This document shows positions 48,124 through 59,521 of a stretch of 64,000 bases of DNA, piece after piece; positions within the stretch are counted from its first letter, which is position 1, and every line of letters starts with the position of its first letter. Origin of the DNA: Sphingomonas palmae (GTDB lineage: Bacteria > Pseudomonadota > Alphaproteobacteria > Sphingomonadales > Sphingomonadaceae); assembly GCF_900109565.1 (NCBI RefSeq), contig NZ_FNZZ01000003.1, positions 124,001 through 188,000 of the forward strand, in the 5' to 3' direction. A model generated the notes under the pieces. The model had not been told where the DNA came from. It searched no databases and saw nothing but the letters and a program-made list of their open reading frames with translations. The translations under genes were made by a program, and so were the position numbers.

Positions 48124-48909
48124 TTACTTGTCCGCCGATCCCGGCTCCGCCATCTTCCGGTGCTGCTCGGCCAGGACCGAGCCCGGCACGACGTTGGCGA
48201 GCACGCCCTGAATCTTGGTCGTCCAGCCCGAGAAGACCGACGGCTTGCCGTTCATCAGCGCCTTCCACCCGTCCGCCGCCACGTCTTCGGCCGAGCGCTT
48301 GTTCGGATCGCTGCCCACTTGCGTGTCGAGCAGGTCGCCGCGCGCGAAGAACTCGGTGTCGACGGGGCCGGGCATCAGCGTGCTGATCGTCACGCCGTCC
48401 GCGTCCTTCAACTCGTTGCGCAGCGCCTCGGTAAAGCTGTCGATGAACGCCTTCGTCCCGTTGTACACCGCCTGAAACGCGCCGGGGATATAGCCCGCGA
48501 CCGAGCCGACGACGAGCACCTTGCCGTCGTTGCGCGTGACCATGTCGGGCAGCACGCGCTGGAGCAAATAGGCGGTGCCGGTGATGTTGGTGTCGACCAC
48601 GCGGCGCCAGTCGTCGACCTTCTGGTCGAGGAAGCCGTGGCCGAGCCCGCGGCCGGCGTTGGCGCACAGCACGTCGATGCGCCGGCCGTTCGCGGCGGCG
48701 AGCAGTTTGTCGACGCCCTCGATCGTCGACAGGTCCGCCTCGATCGCCTGCACGTTTGTGCCGAACTGCTCGAAATCGCGCGCGGCGTCGTTGATCAGCG
48801 GCTCGTCGGCGACGACGAGGATGTCGTAGCCGTCCTTGGCGGCGAGTGTCGCGAGTTCGAACCCGATGCCGGTCGATGCGCCGGTGATGACGGCGAATTT
48901 GTCTGCCAT
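48124..48909 (-). CDS. short-chain dehydrogenase/reductase
   Basis: 261 residues: cofactor motif VITGASTGIGFELATLAAKD, structural LCANAGRGLGHGF, catalytic Ser in VLVVGSVAGYIPG and the Tyr/Lys pair in YNGTKAFIDSFTEAL. The acidic residue after the second strand (ILVVADEP) suggests NAD rather than NADP. AGGAGAGACCAA precedes the ATG. Third gene of an operon with an SRPBCC protein and a zinc alcohol dehydrogenase; the substrate may be an aldehyde or ketone arising under low oxygen. Confidence 0.88.
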   Translation of the reverse strand: MADKFAVITGASTGIGFELATLAAKDGYDILVVADEPLINDAARDFEQFGTNVQAIEADLSTIEGVDKLLAAANGRRIDVLCANAGRGLGHGFLDQKVDDWRRVVDTNITGTAYLLQRVLPDMVTRNDGKVLVVGSVAGYIPGAFQAVYNGTKAFIDSFTEALRNELKDADGVTISTLMPGPVDTEFFARGDLLDTQVGSDPNKRSAEDVAADGWKALMNGKPSVFSGWTTKIQGVLANVVPGSVLAEQHRKMAEPGSADK

Positions 48910-48923
48910 TTGGTCTCTCCTGT

Positions 48924-50105
48924 TCAGCCGTTCAGGCCGGGCTTGAGCACGATCTTGGTGTAGTCGTTCTGCTCGTCGTGGAACTTCTGATAGCCGGTCG
49001 GCGCGTCTTCCAGGTCCATGCGGTGCGAGATCAGGAATGTGGTGTCGATCTTCCCGTCGATGATCGCCTGGAGAAGCCCCGGCAAGTAGTGCTGGACGTG
49101 GGTCTGCCCGGTCTTGAGCGTCAGGCCTTTCTCCATGAACGCGCCCAATGGCCATTTGTCGACGAAGCCGCCGTAGACCGCGGGCATCGACACGCGTCCG
49201 CCCTTGCGGCACGCGATGATCGCCTGCCGATTGGCGTGCGGGCGATCGGTCCCGAGGAAGGTCGATGCCTTGATCTGGTCGACCACGTTGTCGACGTAGA
49301 GTCCGTGCGATTCGAGCCCGACCGAGTCGATCACCGCGTCGGGTCCGATCCCGCCGGTCATCAGCATCAACGCGTCGTAGATGTCGGTCTGCTCGAAATT
49401 GAGCGTCTCGGCGCCGAACTTGCGCGCCAATTCCAGGCGGCGTGGGAAATGGTCGATCGCGATGACGCGCTCGGCCCCCATCAGGAATGCCGACTGGACC
49501 GCGAAGAGCCCGACCGGTCCGCAGCCCCAGACCGCGACCGTGTCGCCGGGTTCGATGTCGGCATTCTCCGCCGCCATCCAGCCGGTCGGCAGGATGTCCG
49601 ACAGGAACAGCACCTTGTCGTCTTCGATCCCGTCAGGGATGACGATCGGGCCGACGTCGCTGAACGGCACGCGGACATACTCTGCCTGCCCGCCGGCATA
49701 GCCGCCGGTCATGTGGCTGTAGCCGAACAGCCCGGCCATCGGGTGACCGTACAGCTCCTGCGCGATGTCCTGATTGTCGGCGGGCAAGCCGTTGTCGCAG
49801 GCGGAATATTGGTGCTTCCCGCAATGATAGCAGCTGCCGCACGCGATCGTGAACGGCACCACGACGCGCTGGCCCTTTTTGAGCGTCGACTTCGCCCCGA
49901 CCTCGACCACCTCGCCCATGAATTCGTGACCGAGGATGTCGCCCGCCTTCATTGTCGGGATGTAGCCGTCGTAGAGGTGGAGGTCCGAGCCGCAGATTGC
50001 GGTCGAGGTCACCTTGATGATGCAATCGCGCGGGTTGACGATGCCGGGATCTTCGACGGTGTCGACGCGCACGTCATGCTTGCCGTGCCAAGTCAGCGCT
50101 CTCAC
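48924..50105 (-). CDS. zinc-dependent alcohol dehydrogenase
   Basis: 393 residues. The catalytic zinc site is [16 protein letters not shown] with [12 protein letters not shown], and the structural zinc site has four cysteines in [16 protein letters not shown]. The Rossmann motif is [20 protein letters not shown]. It resembles the glutathione-independent formaldehyde dehydrogenase-like group that is common in oxidative or low-oxygen stress loci. The GTG at 50105 overlaps the upstream stop (GTGA). Followed by the SDR gene after 14 bp. Confidence 0.9.
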   Translation of the reverse strand: MRALTWHGKHDVRVDTVEDPGIVNPRDCIIKVTSTAICGSDLHLYDGYIPTMKAGDILGHEFMGEVVEVGAKSTLKKGQRVVVPFTIACGSCYHCGKHQYSACDNGLPADNQDIAQELYGHPMAGLFGYSHMTGGYAGGQAEYVRVPFSDVGPIVIPDGIEDDKVLFLSDILPTGWMAAENADIEPGDTVAVWGCGPVGLFAVQSAFLMGAERVIAIDHFPRRLELARKFGAETLNFEQTDIYDALMLMTGGIGPDAVIDSVGLESHGLYVDNVVDQIKASTFLGTDRPHANRQAIIACRKGGRVSMPAVYGGFVDKWPLGAFMEKGLTLKTGQTHVQHYLPGLLQAIIDGKIDTTFLISHRMDLEDAPTGYQKFHDEQNDYTKIVLKPGLNG

Positions 50106-50674
50106 AATCCCATCTCCTCGAACTGTTTCCGGTTCATCGCGGGCGTTGCGATCTCGCCCGCCTCCATCAGTTGCTTGAAGCGGCGCAAGTCGCGGCGCGC
50201 CTGAATCGCGGGTTCGCGCTGGAACATCTTGGCGATCAGCTTTCCGACCGTGCCGCCGGGCGGATCGTAAAGGATCGTCGCGGTCACCACCGTGCCGCGC
50301 TGCCCGGCGTCGCGGAACTCCACCCGGCCCGAGTTCGGCACGTCGGCGCCTTCCTCGCTGGTCCAGGCGATCAGCGCGTTGGGCTGATCCTCGGTCACGC
50401 GTGCGTCCCACTCGACCGTGGTGCCGCCCGGCGCCTTCACCACCCAGTGCGAGCGCGCCCGGTCGGGTGTGTCGATGCTGACGACGTTCTCCATGAACGA
50501 GGGCAAGTTGGAGAAGTCGCGGAAGTAGGCGTAAACCTCAGTCACCGGCTTGTTGATCGTCACTGCGCGCGCGACCGCGCTGCTACCCTGCGCGTGCGGA
50601 ACCGTCGCGGCGGTCAGTTCATCGGAATTCTTCTTCGCGGTCACCATTGGACCGTCGTCACGGCTATCGGTCAT
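50102..50674 (-). CDS. SRPBCC/START-like cyclase or dehydrase family protein
   Basis: 190 residues with the SRPBCC fold (PF03364/Polyketide_cyc type): [43 protein letters not shown] then [37 protein letters not shown]. The N-terminus is polar and disordered. GGAGG stands before the ATG at 50674. First gene of the operon with ADH and SDR; these proteins commonly bind hydrophobic ligands, but the ligand here is unknown. Confidence 0.85.
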   Translation of the reverse strand: MTDSRDDGPMVTAKKNSDELTAATVPHAQGSSAVARAVTINKPVTEVYAYFRDFSNLPSFMENVVSIDTPDRARSHWVVKAPGGTTVEWDARVTEDQPNALIAWTSEEGADVPNSGRVEFRDAGQRGTVVTATILYDPPGGTVGKLIAKMFQREPAIQARRDLRRFKQLMEAGEIATPAMNRKQFEEMGL

Positions 50675-50742
50675 GTCAGCCTCCGTCGTGGAGCCCGACA
50701 AGCGCGCGGCGCCGGCGCGCGTTCCGCCAATCAGCGAAGTTG

Positions 50743-50756
50743 TTGATGTGGATCAG
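50743..50756. promoter_or_regulatory. FNR/FixK-like box
   Basis: TTGATGTGGATCAG matches TTGAT-N4-ATCAA at nine of ten defined positions. It lies 69-82 bp upstream of the SRPBCC-ADH-SDR operon and about 170 bp upstream of the divergent gene at 50921. This suggests oxygen-responsive control through an FNR/FixK-type regulator. Confidence 0.5.
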
Positions 50757-50920
50757 TGCCTTAGGCGTTGCAGCCGTAACGAAATCTTCGTTGGCGGCGA
50801 AGGATTTACGGCTGGTGGCTTACGAATGATGTCCGCCGCCCGCGCGACGTTGAAGCCAAGCGGAGGGTGGATCATCTCGGCTACGTCGCGGGCTCAGGCC
50901 CGGTCATATCGGAGAGGATC

Positions 50921-51343
50921 ATGTCGCTCTTGTTTGCCGCAATACTGCTCGCCGCGTCCGATGCGGTGCTGCTGACCCATCACGAGCAGTTCGATCATGC
51001 CGGCGCGCGCGTCGAGGTGACCTACCGTGGTCAGATGCGCGCCGAGCTGCGGCAGGTCGGCAGCGTTTCCGCGCCGGGCAGGCCTCAGACCCTGCGCTGT
51101 CGTTGGCAGGCGCGCGTCACGGTCGACCGTCATGCGCGCCATCGCGGCGGCGTCGTCACGCGGCGGATCGAGGCTCCCGCGGGGCTGAGCGGCACGCGCC
51201 CGGGCTGGTGCGCGGGTCAGACCAAGGCTATCCAAGCCGAGATGGCGGCCGCGACAGGCGAGCGGATGCGTGCGCACCTGGTCGAAGTGGCGGCGCGTGA
51301 CCGGGCGGCGCTGATCGCCGAACTCGGACAGATGCAAGGATAA
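50921..51343 (+). CDS. exported protein of unknown function
   Basis: 140 residues with a signal peptide (SLLFAAILLAASDAVLL), two cysteines (TLRCRWQARVTVD and RPGWCAGQTKAIQAE) and a helical, Arg/Ala-rich C-terminus. The ATG at 50921 has GGAGAGGATC ahead. It precedes the TorF-type gene by three bases, so both are expressed together. No family recognised. Confidence 0.72.
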   Translation: MSLLFAAILLAASDAVLLTHHEQFDHAGARVEVTYRGQMRAELRQVGSVSAPGRPQTLRCRWQARVTVDRHARHRGGVVTRRIEAPAGLSGTRPGWCAGQTKAIQAEMAAATGERMRAHLVEVAARDRAALIAELGQMQG

Positions 51344-51346
51344 TTG

Positions 51347-52084
51347 ATGCGTAATTCCGCTCTCGTCGCCTGGGCGCTACTCGCCGCGACCGCCGTGCCT
51401 GCGCAGGCGCAGGTCACGCCGCACGCCAGCGTCGAGGCGACCACCGACGAGCGTCGCCGCGGCATCAGCTGGAGCGACGGCGAGGGTGCGCTCGCCGCCT
51501 CCGCGCGGCTCGATCTGTCGAGCGGGTTCGACATCGGGGTGCGCGCGCTGACCACGCGCGGCGACCCGCGTCACGGCGGCGCCGATGCGGTGTTCGAACC
51601 GACACTCGGCTATAGCCAGCTGCTCGGCGGCTTCCGGCTCGACGCGTTCGCGACCGGGCACGTGTTCACGAACGGCGACGGTCCGCTCGACTATTACGAG
51701 GGCGGCGCGAGCGCCAATTACACGCTCGGTCCCGCGCAGGCCGGTGTCGAGGCGCGCTACGCGCCGTCGCAGGACGCGATCGGCGGCAGCAACCTGTACC
51801 TCGCGCTGCGCGGGCGCGTCGGCGTGCCGCTGACGCCGTTCAGCTTCACCGCCAGCGCGGGCCGGTCGAGCGGTGCGGTCGACGATTTCGGTCGCGCGGC
51901 GCGGTTGCGCCCGGACGGCACCTATTATGATTGGTCGTTCGGCGTGCAGCACGCGACCGGGCCGCTGGTACTGACGGTGGAATATACCGGCACCGATATC
52001 GACGACACGCGCGCGCTGTCGCCGTTCGCGGCGCGGAACAACGCGGGCGACCGGATTGCGGCGAGGGCCGCGCTGAGTTTCTGA
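51347..52084 (+). CDS. TorF-family putative outer-membrane protein
   Basis: 245 residues with a signal peptide (SALVAWALLAATAVPAQAQ) and a beta-barrel-like body of alternating aromatic/polar strands (FRLDAFATGHVF, YYEGGASANYTLGPAQAGVE, WSFGVQHATGPLVLTVEYTG), ending in ALSF with a terminal phenylalanine as in outer-membrane barrels. The start region TTDERRRGISWSDGEGALAA resembles TorF/Gcw_chp proteins of sphingomonads. The ATG at 51347 is chosen over the adjacent TTG. Role unknown, perhaps passive uptake. Confidence 0.8.
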   Translation: MRNSALVAWALLAATAVPAQAQVTPHASVEATTDERRRGISWSDGEGALAASARLDLSSGFDIGVRALTTRGDPRHGGADAVFEPTLGYSQLLGGFRLDAFATGHVFTNGDGPLDYYEGGASANYTLGPAQAGVEARYAPSQDAIGGSNLYLALRGRVGVPLTPFSFTASAGRSSGAVDDFGRAARLRPDGTYYDWSFGVQHATGPLVLTVEYTGTDIDDTRALSPFAARNNAGDRIAARAALSF

Positions 52085-52166
52085 GGCGATCGGCAGCGGC
52101 GCGGTTGACCTAGCTGCGTTATCCCCGCCTTGGTCCAGGGTCCCGCTTCTTAGCCCACGCAAGAGA

Positions 52167-52197
52167 AAAGGCGCCCGGATCGCTCCGCGCGCCCTTT
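52167..52197. terminator. terminator between TorF-like gene and glnA
   Basis: AAAA-GGCGCCCGGA and TCCGCGCGCC-CTTT form a hairpin with one or two bulges, A-run before and T-run after. It lies between the convergent TorF-like gene and glnA, so could serve both. Nearer glnA a second perfect palindrome, TGCGAGCGG/CCGCTCGCA (52271-52289), has no T-run. The rest of the 226-base gap shows no gene. Confidence 0.5.
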
Positions 52198-52310
52198 CCT
52201 GACTGTGGCAGCGCCGCGGCGAAGCCGCGTCGTCGGTCTTCGCTGGTGCGAGGCCGGCCGACAGCGCGGATGCGAGCGGCCCGCTCGCACCGGCTGGCGG
52301 CTCGCCAGAC

Positions 52311-53723
52311 TTACGCGCTATAGTACATATCATACTCGACCGGGCTCGGCGTCATCTCCCAGCGGGCGACCTCGCCCCACTTGAGCTCGACGTAGGCCTC
52401 GATCTGATCCTTGGTGAACACGTCGCCCTTCAGCAGGAAGTCGTGATCCGCCATCAGGCTGTCGAGCGCCTCGCGCAAGCTGGCGCAGACGGTCGGCACT
52501 TCCGCCAGTTCGGCCGGCGGCAGGTCGTACAGGTTCTTGTCCATCGCCTCGCCGGGATGGATCTTGTTCTGGATGCCGTCGAGCCCGGCCATCAGCAGCG
52601 CGGCATAGGCGAGATAAGGGTTCGCCATCGCGTCGGGGAAGCGCACCTCGACGCGCTTGCTCTTCGGACCGGTGCCGTAAGGAATGCGGCAGGACGCCGA
52701 GCGGTTGCGCGCCGAATAGGCGAGCAGCACCGGCGCCTCGTAACCCGGGACCAATCGCTTGTAGCTGTTGGTGGTCGGGTTGGTGAAGGCGTTGATCGCC
52801 TTGGCGTGCTTGATGACGCCACCGATGAAGTAGAGGCACGTGTCGGAAAGCCCGGCATAGCCGTTGCCGGCGAACAGCGGCTCCTTGCCGTTCCAGATCG
52901 AGAAGTGCGTGTGCATGCCCGAGCCGTTGTCTTCCTTGATCGGCTTCGGCATGAACGTCGCCGACTTGCCGTAGGCGTGCGCGACCTGGTGCACGACGTA
53001 CTTGTAGATCTGCATTCGGTCGGCGGTCTGCGTCAGCGTGCCAAAGGTGAGGCCCAGCTCGTGCTGCGCGGCCGCGACCTCGTGGTGGTGCTTGTCGCAC
53101 GGCAGGCCCATTTCGAGCATCGTCGTCACCATCTCGCCGCGGATGTCGACTGCCGAGTCGACCGGCGCGACCGGAAAGTAACCGCCCTTGGCGCGCGGAC
53201 GGTGCGCGAGGTTGCCGCCCTCGTACTCGCGACCGGTGTTGGTCGGCAGCTCGATGTCGTCGATCTTGAAGTACGACTGGTTGTACGACGTGTCGAAGCG
53301 CACGTCGTCGAACATGAAGAACTCGGCCTCGGGACCGACGTATACCGTGTCGCCGATCCCCGTCTGCGCCACATAGGCTTCGGCGCGCTTCGCGGTGGTG
53401 CGCGGGTCGCGGCTATAGCCCTCGCCGGTCGACGGCTCGACGATGTCGCAGAACACAATCAGCATCGGGGTCGCCGAGAACGGGTCGGTGTAGACCGCGT
53501 CGAGATCGGGCTTGAGGATCATGTCCGACTCGTTGATCGCCTTCCAGCCCTCGATCGAGGAACCGTCGAACATCAGGCCGTCGGTCCACTCGTCCTCGCC
53601 CATGACGCTCGCGACCATCGTCAGGTGCTGCCACTTGCCCTTGGGATCGGTGAAGCGCAGATCGATCCATTCAATCTCCTCGTCCTTGATCTTGCTCAGA
53701 ACGTCTGCGGCCGTATTCGCCAT
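52311..53723 (-). CDS. glnA: glutamine synthetase type I
   Basis: 470 residues, standard GSI length. Motifs are [91 protein letters not shown] and the adenylation Tyr in [16 protein letters not shown] (near residue 397). It condenses ammonia and glutamate at the expense of ATP. It follows glnB by 113 bp. Expression is probably driven from the sigma-54-type promoter before glnB and activity by the GlnE/GlnB cascade. Confidence 0.97.
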   Translation of the reverse strand: MANTAADVLSKIKDEEIEWIDLRFTDPKGKWQHLTMVASVMGEDEWTDGLMFDGSSIEGWKAINESDMILKPDLDAVYTDPFSATPMLIVFCDIVEPSTGEGYSRDPRTTAKRAEAYVAQTGIGDTVYVGPEAEFFMFDDVRFDTSYNQSYFKIDDIELPTNTGREYEGGNLAHRPRAKGGYFPVAPVDSAVDIRGEMVTTMLEMGLPCDKHHHEVAAAQHELGLTFGTLTQTADRMQIYKYVVHQVAHAYGKSATFMPKPIKEDNGSGMHTHFSIWNGKEPLFAGNGYAGLSDTCLYFIGGVIKHAKAINAFTNPTTNSYKRLVPGYEAPVLLAYSARNRSASCRIPYGTGPKSKRVEVRFPDAMANPYLAYAALLMAGLDGIQNKIHPGEAMDKNLYDLPPAELAEVPTVCASLREALDSLMADHDFLLKGDVFTKDQIEAYVELKWGEVARWEMTPSPVEYDMYYSA

Positions 53724-53836
53724 GTCGCTTCTTCCTTGATCGTGCGCCGGCGTGAAGAGCCGGCCTTGATGGAACTGGAGGGCTGGAACCTAGAGGATGT
53801 GTCTGGTCGGCTGGTGACCCGCGGATGACCGATGCG

Positions 53837-55169
<1,333 letters not shown>

Positions 55170-55235
55170 CGGCCGGATATAGCGCGATTGACCCGCGTTT
55201 GCGAGGCTGGGCGCTTGCCGATAAGGACCTGATAC

Positions 55236-55991
55236 ATGAGCGAACGCATCTGGACCGCCGCTTTGGTGGTGATCGGCGACGAAATCCTGTCGGGGCGCAC
55301 GCAGGACAAGAATGTCGCGCAGATCGCCGCGTGGCTGAACGTGCAGGGCATCCGCCTGGCCGAGGTACGCGTCGTCGCCGACCGCGAGGAGGCGATCGTC
55401 GAGGCGGTCAACACCCTGCGCGCGCGCAACGATTACCTGTTCACCACCGGCGGCATCGGCCCGACGCACGACGACATTACTGTCGATGCGATCGCTGCCG
55501 CACTGGGCGTCGGCGTCGAGCACCACCCGCGCGCGGTCGAGACGCTGACGCGTTATTACGAGACGCGCGGCGGGCTGACGGAGGCGCGGCTGCGCATGGC
55601 GCGCGTGCCCGCGGGCGCCGACCTGATCGAGAACCGCGTGTCGGGCGCGCCGGGGATTAGGATCGCGAACATCTTCATCATGGCGGGCGTGCCGCACATC
55701 ACCGCAGGAATGCTCGACGCGCTGACCGGCACGCTGGAGGGCGGGCGCCCGGTCGTGTCGAAGTCGATCGGCGGCTGGGTGGCGGAGAGCGAGGTCGCCG
55801 ATACGCTGCGGCAGGCGGAGAAGGCGCACGAGGGCGTCGCGATCGGCAGCTACCCGTTTTTTCGCGAAGGCCGCGTCGGCGCAAACTTCGTCGTGCGCTC
55901 CCCCGACGAGGCGCTGGTCGATCGCTGCCTAGCCGACCTGACGAAGGCGCTGGAGGATGCGGGCTATCAGATCACCGTTGGGGGAATCTGA
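55236..55991 (+). CDS. CinA N-terminal/MoaB-type molybdopterin-binding domain protein
   Basis: 251 residues covering the MoCF-biosynthesis domain (ALVVIGDEILSGRTQDKNVA, LFTTGGIGPTHDDITVDAIA) and the linker domain of CinA, but lacking the C-terminal nicotinamide-nucleotide amidase domain. Such short forms are annotated as competence/damage-inducible protein A or molybdopterin-binding protein and are widespread in alphaproteobacteria. Its 3' end overlaps the convergent mobA by 25 bp. A pyrophosphatase activity on ADP-ribose is known in the family; here inferred. Confidence 0.88.
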   Translation: MSERIWTAALVVIGDEILSGRTQDKNVAQIAAWLNVQGIRLAEVRVVADREEAIVEAVNTLRARNDYLFTTGGIGPTHDDITVDAIAAALGVGVEHHPRAVETLTRYYETRGGLTEARLRMARVPAGADLIENRVSGAPGIRIANIFIMAGVPHITAGMLDALTGTLEGGRPVVSKSIGGWVAESEVADTLRQAEKAHEGVAIGSYPFFREGRVGANFVVRSPDEALVDRCLADLTKALEDAGYQITVGGI

Positions 55992-56515
55992 TCCGACGCG
56001 AGGCGCGCCAGATCATCCGGCGTGTTGATATTAGCCACGGTGACACCGGGCAGCACCGCGACCACCTGCTGCGTCGCGGCCCAGCGCCTGATCGAGCGGC
56101 TCTCACCTGATCGCAGGTGCGCGAGCAGCGGATCGAGCAAACGGACCGGCCAGTGACCGACCGTTGGCGCCTCCGCCGCGTGCGCCGCCTCGCTCGCCAG
56201 CAACGCCGCCGCGAGTGCACCCGGCAGGCGCGGTGTATCGCAGGCGGTGGTCAGCACCGACGCGTGCCCGTGATCCCGCGCAGAGGCGAGCGCGCCGGCG
56301 ATTCCGCCGAGCGGACCGAGATCGGGAGAAGGAAGGTCGGGAGCGGTGGGCACCGGTGCGTGCCCTCGGCCGATCACCACCAGCGCATCGACGTGCGGCG
56401 CGAGGCTGGCGAGTGCGTGATCGAGCAATGTCGCATCGCCCAGCAGCGCCAGCGCCTTGTCGCGCCCGAACCGCATCGCGCGTCCGCCCGCCAGCACTGC
56501 ACCCATGATCGTCAT
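55967..56515 (-). CDS. mobA: molybdenum cofactor guanylyltransferase
   Basis: 182 residues, a compact MobA: GAVLAGGRAMRFGRDKALAL is the nucleotide-binding loop, followed by VVIGRGHAPVPTAPDLPSPD, GPLGGIAGALASARDHGHAS and TTACDTPRLPGALAAALLAS with the metal-binding Asp. It attaches GMP to molybdopterin to make MGD. The shortness of the C-terminus is usual for this group. Overlaps the CinA-like gene tail to tail. Confidence 0.9.
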   Translation of the reverse strand: MTIMGAVLAGGRAMRFGRDKALALLGDATLLDHALASLAPHVDALVVIGRGHAPVPTAPDLPSPDLGPLGGIAGALASARDHGHASVLTTACDTPRLPGALAAALLASEAAHAAEAPTVGHWPVRLLDPLLAHLRSGESRSIRRWAATQQVVAVLPGVTVANINTPDDLARLASDQIPPTVI

Positions 56516-56604
56516 GGGCTGGGCTTAGTCGTGCGAAGGGGAAAAGGGGAGGCCGACCCGGCCAACCCGCCCTCGCAGCAAAGCGAAGGCGGAGGGCCGA
56601 TAGG

Positions 56605-56691
56605 TCAGAGCGTCGTGATGATGGCGCCGACCACCAGCGCCTGTGCCGCGAGCACCAGCATCGTGCTGGCCGCGGTTTCGAACATGCGCAT
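56605..56691 (-). CDS. 28-residue membrane peptide
   Basis: A short frame of 28 residues (MRMFETAASTMLVLAAQALV continuing GAIITTL) that forms one membrane helix with an acidic residue near its start. GGAG stands eight bases before the ATG, and the frame lies in the otherwise empty 343-bp gap between mobA and the gene at 56859. It is too short for ordinary gene callers. Composition and ribosome-binding site support it, but homology is needed for certainty. Confidence 0.45.
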   Translation of the reverse strand: MRMFETAASTMLVLAAQALVVGAIITTL

Positions 56692-56773
56692 GTGGGGTCT
56701 CCAGTACCGGATCGTCCGGTGCCGCCGATGTGAACATCGCTGCTCCACCGCGCAACAAACGTGCGCAACAATC

Positions 56774-56801
56774 TTGCTTGCAGTTGATGCAATCGTATGA
56801 T
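56774..56801 (+). promoter_or_regulatory. putative promoter of the gene at 56859
   Basis: TTGCTT, a 16-bp spacer and TATGAT form a fair sigma-70 promoter in a locally AT-rich stretch. The start would lie about 50 bp upstream of the next gene. Confidence 0.4.
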
Positions 56802-56858
56802 GTGCTTTGCTGTTTTCGGTGCCGCTGCTAGGCACTTTTCGCCGGGACAAACGGACGC

Positions 56859-57362
56859 ATGGTCATGCTCGCCGATTACCCGCTCGCGCCTCCGCCTTCA
56901 GCCACGCAGATCGTCAGCGACGCGACACGCCTGTGCGTCGCGTCCGATCCGGCAACGATCGCCCGCCGTGCCGCCCGCGCAGGCTGGATTACCGAGCAGC
57001 CTGCGCGCGGCCTCGTCGTTGCCGCACGCGCACCCGACCGCGACGAGCATGTCGCGGCCGGCGAGACGCCTCAGCCAGCCGAGCGGCTGGAGACGTGCAG
57101 CGTTTTCACCAAGGCGCCGGTCAGCGGAGTCGACGCCGCCGTCGCGCGCCTGCTCAACGTCGCGCCGTTGTTCCGCTTCGCCGGCTCATCGACCTATCGC
57201 GCGTGGCTGCAGGGCAGCGCGTGGCGCACGCTCCCGACCGATCCCGCCGCCTTCGCGCAGGCGCGTGCGGCGGGTGAGATCTACACGCTGATCGTGACCG
57301 AGAACACGAACGGCAGCGGCGTGGTCATCCTCAACCCGCGCCCGGCCGCCGCTCTGCCCTGA
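56859..57362 (+). CDS. hypothetical protein
   Basis: 167 residues, cytoplasmic by composition, no membrane helix or signal. Two parts can be seen: an N-terminal Ala/Arg-rich region (DATRLCVASDPATIARRAAR) and a C-terminal part with RFAGSSTYRAWLQGSAWRTL and AGEIYTLIVTENTNGSGVVI, which looks like alternating strands. The ATG at 56865 is an alternative start. It converges on purB with two bases between stops. Family not recognised. Confidence 0.65.
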   Translation: MVMLADYPLAPPPSATQIVSDATRLCVASDPATIARRAARAGWITEQPARGLVVAARAPDRDEHVAAGETPQPAERLETCSVFTKAPVSGVDAAVARLLNVAPLFRFAGSSTYRAWLQGSAWRTLPTDPAAFAQARAAGEIYTLIVTENTNGSGVVILNPRPAAALP

Positions 57363-57364
57363 AC

Positions 57365-58675
<1,311 letters not shown>

Positions 58676-58934
58676 GGCGGGCAGCTCCTTGATTGGGCGC
58701 GGGCGCAGCGGACCAGAACCGCACCGCACACCGCAACGAAATAACGGGTCGCCGCACCCCGGCGACGACGCGGCGGGCGATAGCAAGGCTGCCAAACCCA
58801 AGCAAATCCGCGGGATTTCGTTGGCGACAACTGCTCAAGCGTAATTTTGTTGCGCGAATAGTCATTATTGCAGGTGCAAAAGCAACATCCTACATCGATC
58901 AACAGCACACGGTTAGAACCAAAAGGAGACGGTG

Positions 58935-59456
58935 ATGCTTAAGTATGTTTTTCTCGCGTCCGCGATGACGATGGCTGCTCCGGCGATTGCGCAGCAGATG
59001 CAAACAACGCCGCAGACTGCGCCGGCAACTGCGCCTGCGCCGACCGCAACTGCTGACCCGGCCGCAACGACCGCGCCGACGGGTGCGGCTACTGCCGCGC
59101 AGGCCGACCCTGCGGCGGCGGCGCCAGCAACCGCTGCACCGGCGGAGACCGCGCAGGCGCCGACGAGCGATCCCGCGGCACAGCCGGCGGCGCAGGGCAC
59201 CAACCAGCCCGATCAGGTTGCCGCGATCCTCGACAGCGAGTTTCCGACCTATGATAAGGACAAGTCGGGCTCGCTCAACAAGGCCGAGTTCGCGACCTGG
59301 ATGGATACGCTGAAGGCGAAGGCCGATCCGAGCGCCAAGCCCGACAAGGCGTGGAACGCGGCCGCGTTCCGAAAGGCCGATACCGACAAGTCGGCGAGCG
59401 TGAGCAAGACTGAGCTCGCAACCTTCCTCAGCAGCAGCGCCAAGCAGGCCGGCTGA
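58935..59456 (+). CDS. exported EF-hand protein
   Basis: 173 residues. A signal peptide (LKYVFLASAMTMAAPAIAQ) is followed by an 80-residue Ala/Pro/Thr linker, then a C-terminal EF-hand pair: DKDKSGSLNKAEFATWM is a good calcium loop; DTDKSASVSKTELATFL keeps the acidic first and third positions but has Ala in place of Gly at position six. Similar proteins in sphingomonads are thought to bind calcium in the periplasm. AAGGAG precedes the ATG at 58935; the GTG just before it is less likely. A palindrome TTGCA-GG-TGCAA lies upstream at 58868-58879. Confidence 0.85.
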   Translation: MLKYVFLASAMTMAAPAIAQQMQTTPQTAPATAPAPTATADPAATTAPTGAATAAQADPAAAAPATAAPAETAQAPTSDPAAQPAAQGTNQPDQVAAILDSEFPTYDKDKSGSLNKAEFATWMDTLKAKADPSAKPDKAWNAAAFRKADTDKSASVSKTELATFLSSSAKQAG

Positions 59457-59482
59457 GCGACACCGCTCGAGCGGTAACGAAG

Positions 59483-59512
59483 CGGCCGCCGGCACACGCC
59501 GGCGGCCGTTTT
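59483..59512 (+). terminator. rho-independent terminator of the EF-hand gene
   Basis: Perfect 11-bp stem CGGCCGCCGGC/GCCGGCGGCCG with an ACAC loop, followed by TTTT. It stands 26 bp after the EF-hand stop and just before the convergent radC stop. Confidence 0.88.
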
Positions 59513-59521
59513 CGTATGCGG

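Noticed and set aside
52271..52289. Perfect palindrome TGCGAGCGG-C-CCGCTCGCA as glnA terminator
   Set aside because: No T-run on either strand; the hairpin at 52167-52197 with A/T runs is the better candidate.
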